Source: Raoultibacter phocaeensis (GTDB taxonomy: Bacteria > Actinomycetota > Coriobacteriia > Coriobacteriales > Eggerthellaceae). Taken from it: a stretch of DNA of 64,000 bases. A model generated the notes under the pieces. It was not told the origin of the DNA. It worked only from the letters and a program-made list of their open reading frames with translations, and made no database searches. Shown here in pieces: positions 16,432-25,019 of the stretch. The stretch spans positions 1,550,001 through 1,614,000 of the forward strand of contig NZ_CABDUX010000001.1 in the NCBI RefSeq assembly GCF_901411515.1. Reading direction: 5' to 3'. The stretch's first letter is position 1; every line of letters begins with the position of its first letter. The position numbers were made by a program, and so were the translations under genes.

Positions 16432-18213
16432 TTACGCTTGCGTGGTCGCCTCGATCTCTTTGCCAGCGGCGTTCATGCCCGCAAGGCGGCCGAACGAGAG
16501 CGCGGTGCCGAGCGAGATGCCCGCAACGGTGACAGGGTACTCCACGAGGTAGCGGCCGCCCTGGACGTTGCCGGTGGCGTAGAGGCCCTCGATCGGCTCG
16601 CCCGCTTCGTTAAGCGGCTGGAGCTTCTTGTTGACCTCGAGGCCGCCCATGAGTACGAGCATGCCGGCGCTTCCGAAGGGATAGGCGTAAAACGGCGGCT
16701 CGGATACGGGGAACAGACGGCGCGGGTCTTTGCCGAAGTCGCTGTCGTGGCCGGCGGCGCACATCTCGTTGTAGCGGTCGATGGAGGCTTTCACCGTTTG
16801 TGCGTCGAGGCCCATCTGGCTTGCGAGGTCTTCGATCGTGTCGGCCTTGAGGAGCCCTTGCGAACCCTCGACCATTTCCTTGGTCGTGTAGCCCAGGCCG
16901 AAACCTGCGAGCACGGTTTGGTACTGATCGACCTGATCTTCGGGGATGAAGTGGTTCACATAGCCGTGGCCGTCGGGCATGTGGGCGATCTCGTCGGGCC
17001 ACTTGCTGTCGAAGATCTGCCACGAGCGCAGGCCTTCGGGTCCCTCGGGCACGCGCGAGAGCTGGTCGGCGATGTTTTGGCCGGGGATGTCCTCGTTCAT
17101 GAAGCGGTTGCCGTTGATGTCGAGCTGCAGGTAGCCGTCGACGCCGAGGGGGCCGCCCATGTGGTGGGTCATCGGGGCGTGGGGGCCGAGCTCCATGTGG
17201 CTGCCGGCCCAAAGGCCCATGAGGTGGCCGTCGCCGGTGTTGCCGACGTTGCCTGCAGCGTCCATCGTGGTGTAGAAGCTCACGAATTCGTTCGCCCACG
17301 GGATGAAGTAATCGCGCATGTCCTGGTTGTTGCCGAAGTCGCCGGTGGCGAGCACGACGGATTTCGCGTTGATCTGCGTGTAGTTGCCATCGGCGTCGTG
17401 CACGTAGGCTCCGGCGACCTTGCCGTCCTCCACGATGAGCTGCTCGCCCCAGGTGGAGTAGATGAGCTCAGCGCCCATCTCCTCGGCTTTCGCTGCGGCC
17501 GCATCGAGCGTCCACTGCATGTTCGGGTTCGTGGTGATGGTGCCGTGGAAGTACGGGTAATACTCGGTGGTGTAATCGTAGCCCTCAAGCGCGGGGAAGC
17601 ACTTCGGGCGAATGTAGTTGGGCTTGTCGGTCTGCTGATCTGCCGCAGTGCTCGTGAGCACCTCGAAATCGGCGCCTTCGACGAGCCAGTCGAAGTCCTC
17701 GCCGGAATGATCGTACCAATAGCCGAGGAAGTCGGGGGTCGGGCGGTAGCACATGTCTTTCATGAGCTGGTTGACGATGACGTCCTTGCCAGCCCATTCG
17801 ATGCCGAGATCCTTCTGGATCTGCGAACCGACGACGCCGAAGTCGCCCGCCATCGAAACAGCGGTAAGCTGAGCGGCCTTTTCGACGCCGATGACCTTCG
17901 CGCCTTCTTCGGCGGCGGCTTTGGCGGCCGCGACGCCCGAGAGGCCGAGGCCGATAACGAGCACATCGCAGTCCTTCGTCTCTTTGATGTCAGTCGGCAC
18001 GCTCGGCGCCGTCATGAAGTTCGGGGTGAAGTCGGCGGGCTTGCCCGAGGCGGAACTGCCCTGTGCGGCAGCGTCGCCTGCGGCGTCTGCCTTGCCCGAG
18101 TCGGCGGCGTTGGATGCTGGGGCGCATCCAACGAGTCCGGCGGCGCCGGCGGCAACAGCCGCAGTGGCCCCGAGTCCGATAAACGCGCGTCGGCTTAATC
18201 TTGCGTTGTCCAT
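16432..18213 (-). CDS. Tat-exported FAD-dependent reductase (fumarate-reductase type) 1
   Basis: A 593-residue flavoprotein. The N-terminus has a twin-arginine signal (LSRRAFIG) and lipobox LVGC with Cys30, so it is predicted to be an exported lipoprotein. The FAD_binding_2 domain starts at CDVLVIGLGLSGVAAAKAAAEE and ends with the flavin-binding EGLYATGNVQGGRYLVEYPV and GRLAGMNAA. There is no FMN-binding or haem domain, so electrons must come from a separate membrane partner. Family members reduce fumarate, urocanate, hydroxycinnamates or other acceptors. GGAGGG upstream selects the ATG at 18213 over longer frames. A LuxR membrane regulator is divergently encoded and is the likely controller. 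Confidence 0.87.
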   Translation of the reverse strand: MDNARLSRRAFIGLGATAAVAAGAAGLVGCAPASNAADSGKADAAGDAAAQGSSASGKPADFTPNFMTAPSVPTDIKETKDCDVLVIGLGLSGVAAAKAAAEEGAKVIGVEKAAQLTAVSMAGDFGVVGSQIQKDLGIEWAGKDVIVNQLMKDMCYRPTPDFLGYWYDHSGEDFDWLVEGADFEVLTSTAADQQTDKPNYIRPKCFPALEGYDYTTEYYPYFHGTITTNPNMQWTLDAAAAKAEEMGAELIYSTWGEQLIVEDGKVAGAYVHDADGNYTQINAKSVVLATGDFGNNQDMRDYFIPWANEFVSFYTTMDAAGNVGNTGDGHLMGLWAGSHMELGPHAPMTHHMGGPLGVDGYLQLDINGNRFMNEDIPGQNIADQLSRVPEGPEGLRSWQIFDSKWPDEIAHMPDGHGYVNHFIPEDQVDQYQTVLAGFGLGYTTKEMVEGSQGLLKADTIEDLASQMGLDAQTVKASIDRYNEMCAAGHDSDFGKDPRRLFPVSEPPFYAYPFGSAGMLVLMGGLEVNKKLQPLNEAGEPIEGLYATGNVQGGRYLVEYPVTVAGISLGTALSFGRLAGMNAAGKEIEATTQA

Positions 18214-18305
18214 ATGTCTCCCTCCAGAAACTGTATATGGTCGTGGAAGCTCTCTTGCCGGCTTCCGGTATGGGCGCACTGTACGCAAGCGCGCGCCTGT
18301 TTTCA

Positions 18306-18380
18306 TCACCAGTGAACTGGTGAATTTTGCAAAACCTGCTGAAACCCATCCCACCCGATTCTGGTGAGACGGGTAATGTG
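18306..18380. promoter_or_regulatory. Operator-like sites between flavoprotein 1 and its LuxR gene
   Basis: TCACCAGT-GA-ACTGGTGA (18306-18323) is an 8-bp-arm dyad. CGGGTAATGTG (18370-18380) resembles the CGGGTAACTTT sites near other flavoprotein genes in the window. The divergent spacer is 285 bases. Confidence 0.5.
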
Positions 18381-18498
18381 ACCACTTTGATCAGGTAAGA
18401 TGCCGACAGATTCCAAACGAAAGCAAACCCGTTTTCAGGTTGCAACATCGAATCAGCCGACGAGGCGATATACTATGCGGATGGGAGAAAGGAAACCG

Positions 18499-19944
18499 AT
18501 GGGGTATTTGAGAGATATCGCAAGGAGCCTGCGTGCTCGCGATGCGGTGTTCTTCGGCGGATACGCTCTCTACCTCGTGTTCAGCTACATGGTGTTTCAT
18601 TCCGCGACGGTGCTCTCGTCGACAGGATCGCTCGGGTACGGTTTCGAGGTCATGTTCTCGATGGGGGCGATGGGCGCGCGCATCGTCGTGTACCTCGTGT
18701 GCGCGCTTGTTGCCTACCGGCTGAAGCCTATCTCAGGTGCCGCAGCTGCGCTCATGACGATCGGCGTTGCCATCGTCGCTTTCGTCGCGACCGCCATGGT
18801 GTTTCAGTTTGCGCCGGTTTCGACTCCCGATCTGTTCGCTCCGTGGCTTCTGCTCGGCGGCATCCTTCTCGGGGTGGCCGATGCCTTGATTACGCTTTTG
18901 TGGGCGCGGTTCTCGTCGACGCTCACGCTGCGCGCGGTCTATCTGTTTGTGGTGCTCTGCAATGCGGTGAGCCTTGTGTTCTACTTCGCCATTACGCTTG
19001 TACCGGCTCCGGCGGCGCTTCCCATCGCAGCGCTTTTGTTCGTCATGTCGGCCGCGTTCGCCAAAAAATCGCTCGACGCGCGTCCATCGGTCGAGTCTGA
19101 GTTTTCCAAACCGGTATTCGGGGGAGCGGTCAAAAGCTTGTGGCATCCGGTGCTCGGCACGGTCATCCTGTGCTTCATGAGCGGACTCATGCTCCAGATT
19201 TCCGGACAACACGAGATTCCGCTCTCGTCGTTTCAGCAGACGTCGCTCTTTACGAGCGCTATCGCGGTGCTTTGTTTGCTCTTGCCGGCACTGCTCATCA
19301 AAAAACCGCTCAATGTGGGGAAGATTTACGCGGTGGCGCTTCCGCTCTCGGCGGCGGGTTTTCTTTTGCTGCCGCTCATCTGGAACGCAGCGGGAGGCAT
19401 CGTCAATTCGTTCGCGCAGCTGGGCGCCATGGTGGCGGGTATCATCCTCTGGTGCATGATCGCCGATTCGGCCCACGATACCAAGCTGCCCTCAGCGCTT
19501 TTGTTCTCGCTCGCACTTGCCTGTACGAATGCGGCGCAGCTCGCTGGTACCATTATCGGCTTCGTTAATGCCGAAACGCTCAAGCAGGGCGATCTAGTGC
19601 TTACCACCGTTGCGCTCGTATCGGTGTATTTGCTGCTCATGGCAGCGCTTTTGCTGTTCAAGGACAAGAGGCTTACCACAACCGAGGAAACGGGGCCCGC
19701 TGCACCGCAGCCCACGCCCGAAGAGGTGCTTTCTTCGCGCTGCAACGATATAGCGGCGGCTCATCAGTTTACGCCGCGTGAGACCGAGATATTCAAGCTG
19801 CTCGCGCAGGGCTATACCATGCCTGTGATATCCGAGAAGCTGTTCGTGTCGGAGAATACCGTGAAGTCCCACGTGAAGAGCATCTACCAGAAGCTCGGCA
19901 TCCATGTGCGATCCGAGCTCATTGAGTTGGTGAACCGCCCGTGA
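18499..19944 (+). CDS. Polytopic membrane LuxR-family regulator 1
   Basis: A 481-residue protein with about twelve hydrophobic segments over residues 15-385, a short charged linker, and a C-terminal LuxR/GerE helix-turn-helix (FTPRETEIFKLLAQGY, then SENTVKSHVKSIYQKLG). The membrane part probably senses a substrate or membrane state while the tail binds DNA; this is inferred from architecture. The start is set at 18499 because AGAAAGGA lies six bases before it; ATGs at 18475 and 18481 are alternatives. It is divergent from a flavoprotein, the arrangement also seen at 23 kb and 63 kb. Confidence 0.85.
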   Translation: MGYLRDIARSLRARDAVFFGGYALYLVFSYMVFHSATVLSSTGSLGYGFEVMFSMGAMGARIVVYLVCALVAYRLKPISGAAAALMTIGVAIVAFVATAMVFQFAPVSTPDLFAPWLLLGGILLGVADALITLLWARFSSTLTLRAVYLFVVLCNAVSLVFYFAITLVPAPAALPIAALLFVMSAAFAKKSLDARPSVESEFSKPVFGGAVKSLWHPVLGTVILCFMSGLMLQISGQHEIPLSSFQQTSLFTSAIAVLCLLLPALLIKKPLNVGKIYAVALPLSAAGFLLLPLIWNAAGGIVNSFAQLGAMVAGIILWCMIADSAHDTKLPSALLFSLALACTNAAQLAGTIIGFVNAETLKQGDLVLTTVALVSVYLLLMAALLLFKDKRLTTTEETGPAAPQPTPEEVLSSRCNDIAAAHQFTPRETEIFKLLAQGYTMPVISEKLFVSENTVKSHVKSIYQKLGIHVRSELIELVNRP

Positions 19945-20011
19945 TGCGCGTTCGCTGCGGCACCGTCGCCCGCAACGTCTTGCGCGTTTTGGTGCATGAG
20001 GGGTGCCGGCC

Positions 20012-20485
20012 ATGATGCGCATCACGGTTGTTGCGGTGGGCAAGCTTAAGGAACGGTTCTGGGTCGAAGCCTGCGCCGAGTACCTCAAGCGCCTGAAAGC
20101 CTACGCTAAGGTCGAAGTCAAGGAGATCGCCGATATCGATCCGGCGAAAGCCGGGGGAGTCGACGCCGCCCGCGACAAAGAGGGTACGGCCATCGTCGCG
20201 TCGCTTCCCGAACAGAGCCACGTCATCCTGCTTGCCATCGAGGGCAAAGAACGCACGAGCGAAGGATTAGCCCGCCGCCTTGACGAGCTGGCGCTTGCGG
20301 GGAGAAGCGACATCGCGTTTGTGATCGGCGGCTCGGATGGTGTGAGCGACGCCGTGCGGGCGCGTGCCGACGAGCAGCTTTCGTTCGGCCGCATCACGTT
20401 GCCGCACAACCTCGCGCGCGTCGTGCTGCTCGAGCAGGTGTACCGCGCCTGCAAGATCTCGCGCGGGGAGCCGTACCATAAGTAG
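20012..20485 (+). CDS. rlmH: 23S rRNA pseudouridine-1915 N3-methyltransferase RlmH
   Basis: RlmH is a SPOUT methyltransferase that modifies pseudouridine 1915 in helix 69 of 23S rRNA on assembled 70S ribosomes. The 157-residue protein has the whole family pattern: ITVVAVGKLKERFW at the start, the knot region LLAIEGKERTSE, FVIGGSDGVSDAV, and the C-terminal LPHNLARVVLLEQVYRACKI followed by GEPYHK. GAGGGG eight bases upstream supports 20012; the next codon is also ATG. It is a single gene between a regulator and a 530-base spacer. Confidence 0.95.
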   Translation: MMRITVVAVGKLKERFWVEACAEYLKRLKAYAKVEVKEIADIDPAKAGGVDAARDKEGTAIVASLPEQSHVILLAIEGKERTSEGLARRLDELALAGRSDIAFVIGGSDGVSDAVRARADEQLSFGRITLPHNLARVVLLEQVYRACKISRGEPYHK

Positions 20486-20683
20486 GCAAAGGCATGCGGT
20501 GCATTCATCGTCGCCGTCATAGGCTATTCGGTGGCAGGACTGCTTATCGAATGCGGCAGTTTTCCAAAACGTACCAATACGCGATATGCGTTCCTATGAG
20601 AAGCGTAGGTGTCGGTTTCGGCTTGGTGGGTTACATGAATCACGCTGAATAGCGTCGGGCACGAAAAGCGACCTCCGCTAACG

Positions 20684-20856
20684 GATTTTTTCGACTTGTG
20701 CATGCTTTGGACAGCTTCTTCGATTCTTATTGCTGTGCCATTACTATGTCATCAGGTAAAACGCTAGTTTGCTAATGGCTCATACTCTTTCTAGGTGCCT
20801 GTTGTCTGCACGATAGGCTCAAGACTGCGGTTTTGTGTGCACAAGTCGAAAAAATC
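20684..20856. repeat. MITE-like inverted-repeat element A (173 bp)
   Basis: GATTTTTTCGACTTGTGCA (20684-20702) is repeated as an exact 19-bp complement at 20838-20856. Outside the arms, GCTAACGG and GCTACGG look like an imperfect direct repeat. The T-run is on the wrong side for a terminator. The rest of the 530-base spacer 20486-21015 shows no credible gene. Confidence 0.7.
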
Positions 20857-21015
20857 TGCTACGGAAACTCTCTTTTTCTGCCCAGCCTGCGGTCCGTGCT
20901 ATGACGTAGTACGCAGTCGAAGAGCTGTTGATGCAACATCCCGTTTCGGAAGTGGACGAAGCCCTCGAAATCCGATGAGCTTCGCCCAGTGCGAGCCGCG
21001 AGATGCCTTTTCGTT

Positions 21016-23010
21016 TTACCCGAACAACGCCTGGGCGATCGCGTAGCCTTCGCCCTGCACCCCGATGCCGCAGCTGCCGAGCGTGGTTTCACCGATGGCG
21101 TGAAGACCTTCGATGCGATTGCCGTCCTCATCGAGCACCGTGTAATCGTATCCTGAGTCCACAAGCACGCCGCCGACGGTGATGTGCATGGCCCAGGTGC
21201 GGGGCGACGCGTAGAACGGCGGATTCTCGATGGGGCTGTGCTCGGTGAAGTTCGTGCGGCCGAAATCGGGATCTTCGCCCGAGCGTGCGATCTCGTTGTA
21301 GCGCTCGATCTCGGCTGTGAAGGTTGTAGGATCGCAGCCCATGAGACCCGCAAGCTCTTCGAGGGTGTCGGCGCGGTAGAGCTGGCCTTGGTTGATGAGG
21401 TTTTCGACGTTGCGCCCGTAGCGGTTGACCTCGCCGTCGATCCAGCAGGTATCCTTGTCCGAGATCATGAACATCATCTGGTCGGGTTGCGCCATGATGT
21501 GCTCAGTCATGGTGAAGCGGTCGAGCACTTCGTTCATGAACCGCTTGCCTTCTTTGTTCACGATCGGGCAATCGATGTCATCGCCTACCGTGGTCTCGTC
21601 GGTGGAGTTCTTGCAGTCGGCGAAGGGGAAGGGCATCTGCGTGTCCATCGCGGCGGTTGCAGCGCCTACGGAAAGCGCCATCGTGATACCGTCGCCCGTG
21701 TGGCCGAACGCGTTGGTAGTGGGGATGATCTGCTTGGGATCCCAATCCCATTGCGTGTTGTACTCTCGCAGCATGTCGGGATTGCCCGAGAATCCGCCCG
21801 TTGCGAGGATGACGCCCTTTGCTCCGGTTACGCGGTACGTGGTGCCGTCGGCTCCCTGCGCAACGACTCCCGTAACCTGTGCGCCCTCGCTGATGAGTTC
21901 GTGAGCGGGTGTGTTCAGGTAGATTTCGACGGGGTAGTCGTTCTGCTCGATCATATCGGTGTAGAACTCGAAGTAGCCCTGTCCGCACGTGCCGTTGACC
22001 GACGAGGTCCAGCGCGGCCACGAGTATCCCACGATGCCTACGAGCGGTTTGAAGTCGAAGCCGCTCGTTTCGAGCCACTCGTCGAGTTCGGCGATGTGCT
22101 GGCAGGAGATGATCATGTCGGCGTAGGCGCCTTCGCCCTGCAGCGCGTACTGGAGCGCATGGAGCTCGACCGAGTCGAACACCTTCGTGCTGCCCGTTGC
22201 CCTCCATGCTTCAACATCGGCCGTGAGCTTGGCGAGGTCGGCGGCGGGCATGATCTCGGGTGCCGCTGCGAGGTTCGCTTCCAGCTCTGCCGTGAAGTTG
22301 TCGGTCATGTCTTCCCGCAGGTCGTCGGGTGCGAACACGTATTCGAGGTAGCCGCCGCTGACGAGCGCGTTACCGCCGACGTTGCAGCTTTTCTCGAGTA
22401 CGATGACTTTGCTCGCGCCGAGGCGTGCGGCATTCACTGCGGCGACGGTTCCGCTTGCGCCCGCTCCGACGATGACCACGTCGGCTTCGAGCTCGATTAC
22501 TTCGGTCGAGGGGGCGGGTTTCTCGTAGTTGCCTTTGAGCTTGCTCGCGCTGCCGCCGGCTTGCTTGACGCACTCCTCGCACGCCGCGACGATGGCCGTG
22601 CTCGTGAGCGTGGCTCCCGCGATGGCGTCGACGCCGAGCGATTGATGCTCCACGATGGCGGCGGGCACCGTTTCGAGCGCGGTATCGGATATGTACTTGG
22701 TTTCCTCGTGGTCGACGACCGTGACGCTCTCGATGCTCGTTTCGGAAAACGCGACTTCAACGGTGATGGGGGCGAACTTGCCCTGACCCACGCCCGTGTA
22801 CGTACCCGCCTTGAACTGGCCGTTCTCGCTACCTGCCGACGCTTTCGGCGCGCAGCCCGCCAAGCCGAACAGCGCGATGTTCACGCCCGCGATGGCGGCT
22901 CCTGCCAAAAAGCTACGGCGCGATATGTCCGCTTTGGGCAGAGCGTTTCCCTCTCCCGTCAAACGAGCAGCCGTCGACGGTGCGCTTGCGGTCGTTTTCT
23001 CTTCCCTCAT
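21016..23010 (-). CDS. Tat-exported flavoprotein with FMN-binding domain (reductase 2)
   Basis: A 664-residue protein. The twin-arginine motif is ISRRSFLAG (residues 29-37) and the lipobox LAGC with Cys53. An FMN_bind domain (about 62-147) contains VDAIAGATLTSTA; the threonine of the GAT motif (Thr134) is the site where ApbE/Ftp-type flavin transferases attach FMN covalently. The FAD_binding_2 domain begins at VVIVGAGASGTVAA (GxGxxG at 182-187). With covalent FMN plus FAD it resembles extracytoplasmic fumarate/urocanate reductase-like enzymes, which take electrons from a membrane donor. The acceptor is unknown. AAAGGA supports the ATG at 23010. A divergent LuxR gene lies 197 bases away. Confidence 0.88.
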   Translation of the reverse strand: MREEKTTASAPSTAARLTGEGNALPKADISRRSFLAGAAIAGVNIALFGLAGCAPKASAGSENGQFKAGTYTGVGQGKFAPITVEVAFSETSIESVTVVDHEETKYISDTALETVPAAIVEHQSLGVDAIAGATLTSTAIVAACEECVKQAGGSASKLKGNYEKPAPSTEVIELEADVVIVGAGASGTVAAVNAARLGASKVIVLEKSCNVGGNALVSGGYLEYVFAPDDLREDMTDNFTAELEANLAAAPEIMPAADLAKLTADVEAWRATGSTKVFDSVELHALQYALQGEGAYADMIISCQHIAELDEWLETSGFDFKPLVGIVGYSWPRWTSSVNGTCGQGYFEFYTDMIEQNDYPVEIYLNTPAHELISEGAQVTGVVAQGADGTTYRVTGAKGVILATGGFSGNPDMLREYNTQWDWDPKQIIPTTNAFGHTGDGITMALSVGAATAAMDTQMPFPFADCKNSTDETTVGDDIDCPIVNKEGKRFMNEVLDRFTMTEHIMAQPDQMMFMISDKDTCWIDGEVNRYGRNVENLINQGQLYRADTLEELAGLMGCDPTTFTAEIERYNEIARSGEDPDFGRTNFTEHSPIENPPFYASPRTWAMHITVGGVLVDSGYDYTVLDEDGNRIEGLHAIGETTLGSCGIGVQGEGYAIAQALFG

Positions 23011-23094
23011 GGTTTGATCCTTTCCCTGGTGGCCTTGGATGGATCGAGTATGCCCCGCAAGCGCGCTGCGCGAATCTCCCAGGCGGCCAAGTTC

Positions 23095-23126
23095 GGGGGT
23101 AACTTTGTAACCCGTTTTGTAACCCG
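23095..23126. promoter_or_regulatory. Repeated operator-like motif upstream of reductase 2
   Basis: GGGGGTAACTTT (23095-23106) overlaps two direct copies of TTTGTAACCCG (23104-23114 and 23116-23126), a 12-bp period, i.e. just over one helical turn. TCACCAG nearby (about 23135) equals the arm of the dyad at 18306. Confidence 0.5.
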
Positions 23127-23192
23127 CCATAATTCACCAGATCAAACGCACAGAGCAGCTCATTGGGCTTCTGTCGAAACGGCGGAATCAGT

Positions 23193-23201
23193 TGCTATAA
23201 T
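23193..23201 (+). promoter_or_regulatory. Extended -10 element abutting a start codon
   Basis: TGCTATAAT (TGnTATAAT form) ends seven bases before the ATG at 23208, so transcription would begin at or next to the start codon, giving a leaderless mRNA. Confidence 0.5.
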
Positions 23202-23207
23202 AAGTCG

Positions 23208-24659
23208 ATGGCTGGAAGGGGTACATACAGGGGCTTGCAGGATGGTGCGGGAGCTGCCCATGCGGGCGTCGCGCGCACGGCTTCGCTCGGCCTCGGCGCT
23301 TGGTCGTTCTGTTTCTTCGGATTCGCGTTCGCTCGTGCGTGGCTCGAGATCGTCACGTACCGCACGGCGCTGCTCTTTCCGCACGATGTGTGGTTCGGCG
23401 AGGATCTGTTCACGGTTGCGATGGTCGTGGCGTTCGTTCCCTTCGCGCTGTTCGCCCGCAAGCTCGCTCCGTTGTATGTGAAGCGGTGTATGGTGTGGCT
23501 TTGCACGGGGTCCATGATCGCATCGGGGCTCGCGTTCATGGCGGCGAGTTTGTTTCCGGGAATCGTTTTGCCTTTGAGCATCGTCGCCATCATCGGCGGC
23601 GGTATCGGATCGGCCCTTTCGATCCTGCTTTGGGCTGAGCTCCATAGCTGTTTCGAGCCGTTGCGCGTCGTTCTCTATATAGCGGGTGCGTTTTTGCTGG
23701 GATCGTTCATGGCGTGGGTGCTCATGGATCTCGATATCGTGCGGCTGACAATCGTGCTCATGGTGCTTCCGCTTTTATCCCAGGTGACGCTGCATGCTTC
23801 GTTCAGCCTTGTTCCGCGTGCGGATCTGCCGAAGAAGACGTGGGGAAAGCTCCATTTTCCCTGGAAGCTTTTGGTGGTGCTGGGCATCTACCAGTTCGTC
23901 TACGGCGCGAAGAGCGAAGCGAGCGTGCCATCGGGCGAGCTGTTCTTGTTGGGCACCATCGCCGTGTCGATTATCGTGCTCGCCGTATCGCTGCTCATGT
24001 CGAAGCGATTCGACTTCACGCTTTTGTATCGCACGCCGTTCGTGCTCATGATGTGCGGGCTCGTCATGACGTTTCTGTCGCTTTCGGGCACCAACCTCGT
24101 GGCCGGGTTCTTCATTGCCGCCGGGTACTCGCTCATGTTTCTCGTACTTACCATTCTGCTATGCGACATCTCGCACACCTACGGGGTGTCGGTGCTCGTG
24201 CTCTGCGGCATCCAGGAAGTCACGCTCATCGCCATTCCGACTGGGCACATGGTGTCGCGGTTGTTCATGGGGGAGCAGCCGATCGTAGCCGCCGATCCGA
24301 CGCTCGTGACCGCGGTGCTTACGATCCTCGTGGTTATCGCAACCGTTGCGTTGATTTCTGAGAAGGGGCATTTCAGTTCATGGGGCGTCGCGTTTTTCGG
24401 CGCGGGCGAGATTGCCGAAGAAGATGCGCGTGCTAAACTGCATGCCCGCTGCGCCGACGTGTCCGAGGCGTTCGGATTGAGTCCCCGCGAGGCCGAAGTA
24501 CTCGATCTTATCGCGATCGGAAAGAACTCGGCAGTCATCGAACGTGAGCTGTGCATCGCCAACGGAACGCTCAAATCGCATACCCGTCGCATCTACCAAA
24601 AGCTCGGCGTGCACAGCCGCGAAGAGCTACGGGAGCTGCTTTCGGCCGATCCGCAGTAA
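23208..24659 (+). CDS. Polytopic membrane LuxR-family regulator 2
   Basis: A 483-residue protein with about twelve membrane segments (roughly residues 25-405) and a C-terminal LuxR domain: SPREAEVLDLIAIGK then NGTLKSHTRRIYQKLG. The architecture matches the protein at 18499-19944, so it probably controls the divergent flavoprotein. The ATG at 23208 has no ribosome site but lies seven bases after an extended -10 element, suggesting leaderless translation; an in-frame ATG at 23163 would sit upstream of that -10. A six-copy repeat array begins right after the stop. Confidence 0.84.
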   Translation: MAGRGTYRGLQDGAGAAHAGVARTASLGLGAWSFCFFGFAFARAWLEIVTYRTALLFPHDVWFGEDLFTVAMVVAFVPFALFARKLAPLYVKRCMVWLCTGSMIASGLAFMAASLFPGIVLPLSIVAIIGGGIGSALSILLWAELHSCFEPLRVVLYIAGAFLLGSFMAWVLMDLDIVRLTIVLMVLPLLSQVTLHASFSLVPRADLPKKTWGKLHFPWKLLVVLGIYQFVYGAKSEASVPSGELFLLGTIAVSIIVLAVSLLMSKRFDFTLLYRTPFVLMMCGLVMTFLSLSGTNLVAGFFIAAGYSLMFLVLTILLCDISHTYGVSVLVLCGIQEVTLIAIPTGHMVSRLFMGEQPIVAADPTLVTAVLTILVVIATVALISEKGHFSSWGVAFFGAGEIAEEDARAKLHARCADVSEAFGLSPREAEVLDLIAIGKNSAVIERELCIANGTLKSHTRRIYQKLGVHSREELRELLSADPQ

Positions 24660-24662
24660 TTC

Positions 24663-24872
24663 GCCGTACGCTCGCCTTGCGTGAAGACGGCCCGAAGCCG
24701 TACGCTCGCCTTGCGTGAAGACGACTGAAGCCCTACGTTCGCTTTGAGCCTAGGCAGCCCGATGCCGTACGCTCGCCTTGGGCGAAGCCGGCCGAAGCCG
24801 TAGCTTTGCCTTGTGCCTAGGCAGCCCGAAACCGTAGCCTAGTCTCGAGCCAAGGCAGTCCGAAGCTTCGCC
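24663..24872. repeat. Six degenerate copies of a 33-34 bp tandem repeat
   Basis: Units begin near 24663, 24697, 24730, 24764, 24797 and 24831, with consensus GCCGTACGCTCGCCTTG followed by a variable half ending in CCGAA. The array starts three bases after the LuxR stop. There are no unique spacers, so it is not a CRISPR array. Confidence 0.85.
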
Positions 24873-24922
24873 TGTTGCCGCCCGTGAGCGGTCACGCGTC
24901 CGTAAATATCTTCAAATAGGAA

Positions 24923-24958
24923 TATACTTCTTTCAATATATATACAATTAAGTATAAT
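24923..24958 (+). promoter_or_regulatory. Promoter and dyad of the radical SAM/ABC operon
   Basis: TATAAT at 24953-24958 overlaps the right arm of TATACTT (24923-24929) / AAGTATA (24950-24956). The AT-rich block stands out from its GC-rich surroundings and suggests repressor control, perhaps by a metal regulator (inference). Confidence 0.55.
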
Positions 24959-25019
24959 AACTGGCGACACCATGGTACGAAACTGTGCGAACCGTGGTGA
25001 CCGTTTCGGATGGGGTGAC

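Noticed and set aside
16402-18198. Long plus-strand frame (598 codons) opposite flavoprotein 1
   Set aside because: Shadow of the minus-strand gene, which has Tat signal, FAD motifs and a ribosome site; similar long shadows oppose the other GC-rich genes (e.g. 21184-23481, 44371-46089, 49866-51485).
20684-20856. Rho-independent terminator for rlmH or flavoprotein 2
   Set aside because: Arms are 135 bases apart and the T/A runs are on the outer, wrong sides on both strands.
20795-21046. Open frame of 83 codons after rlmH
   Set aside because: It runs across an inverted-repeat element into the end of the opposite flavoprotein gene, has no ribosome site and no recognisable sequence.
24663-24872. 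Possible CRISPR array
   Set aside because: Units are directly adjacent and degenerate with no unique spacers, and no cas genes occur in the window.
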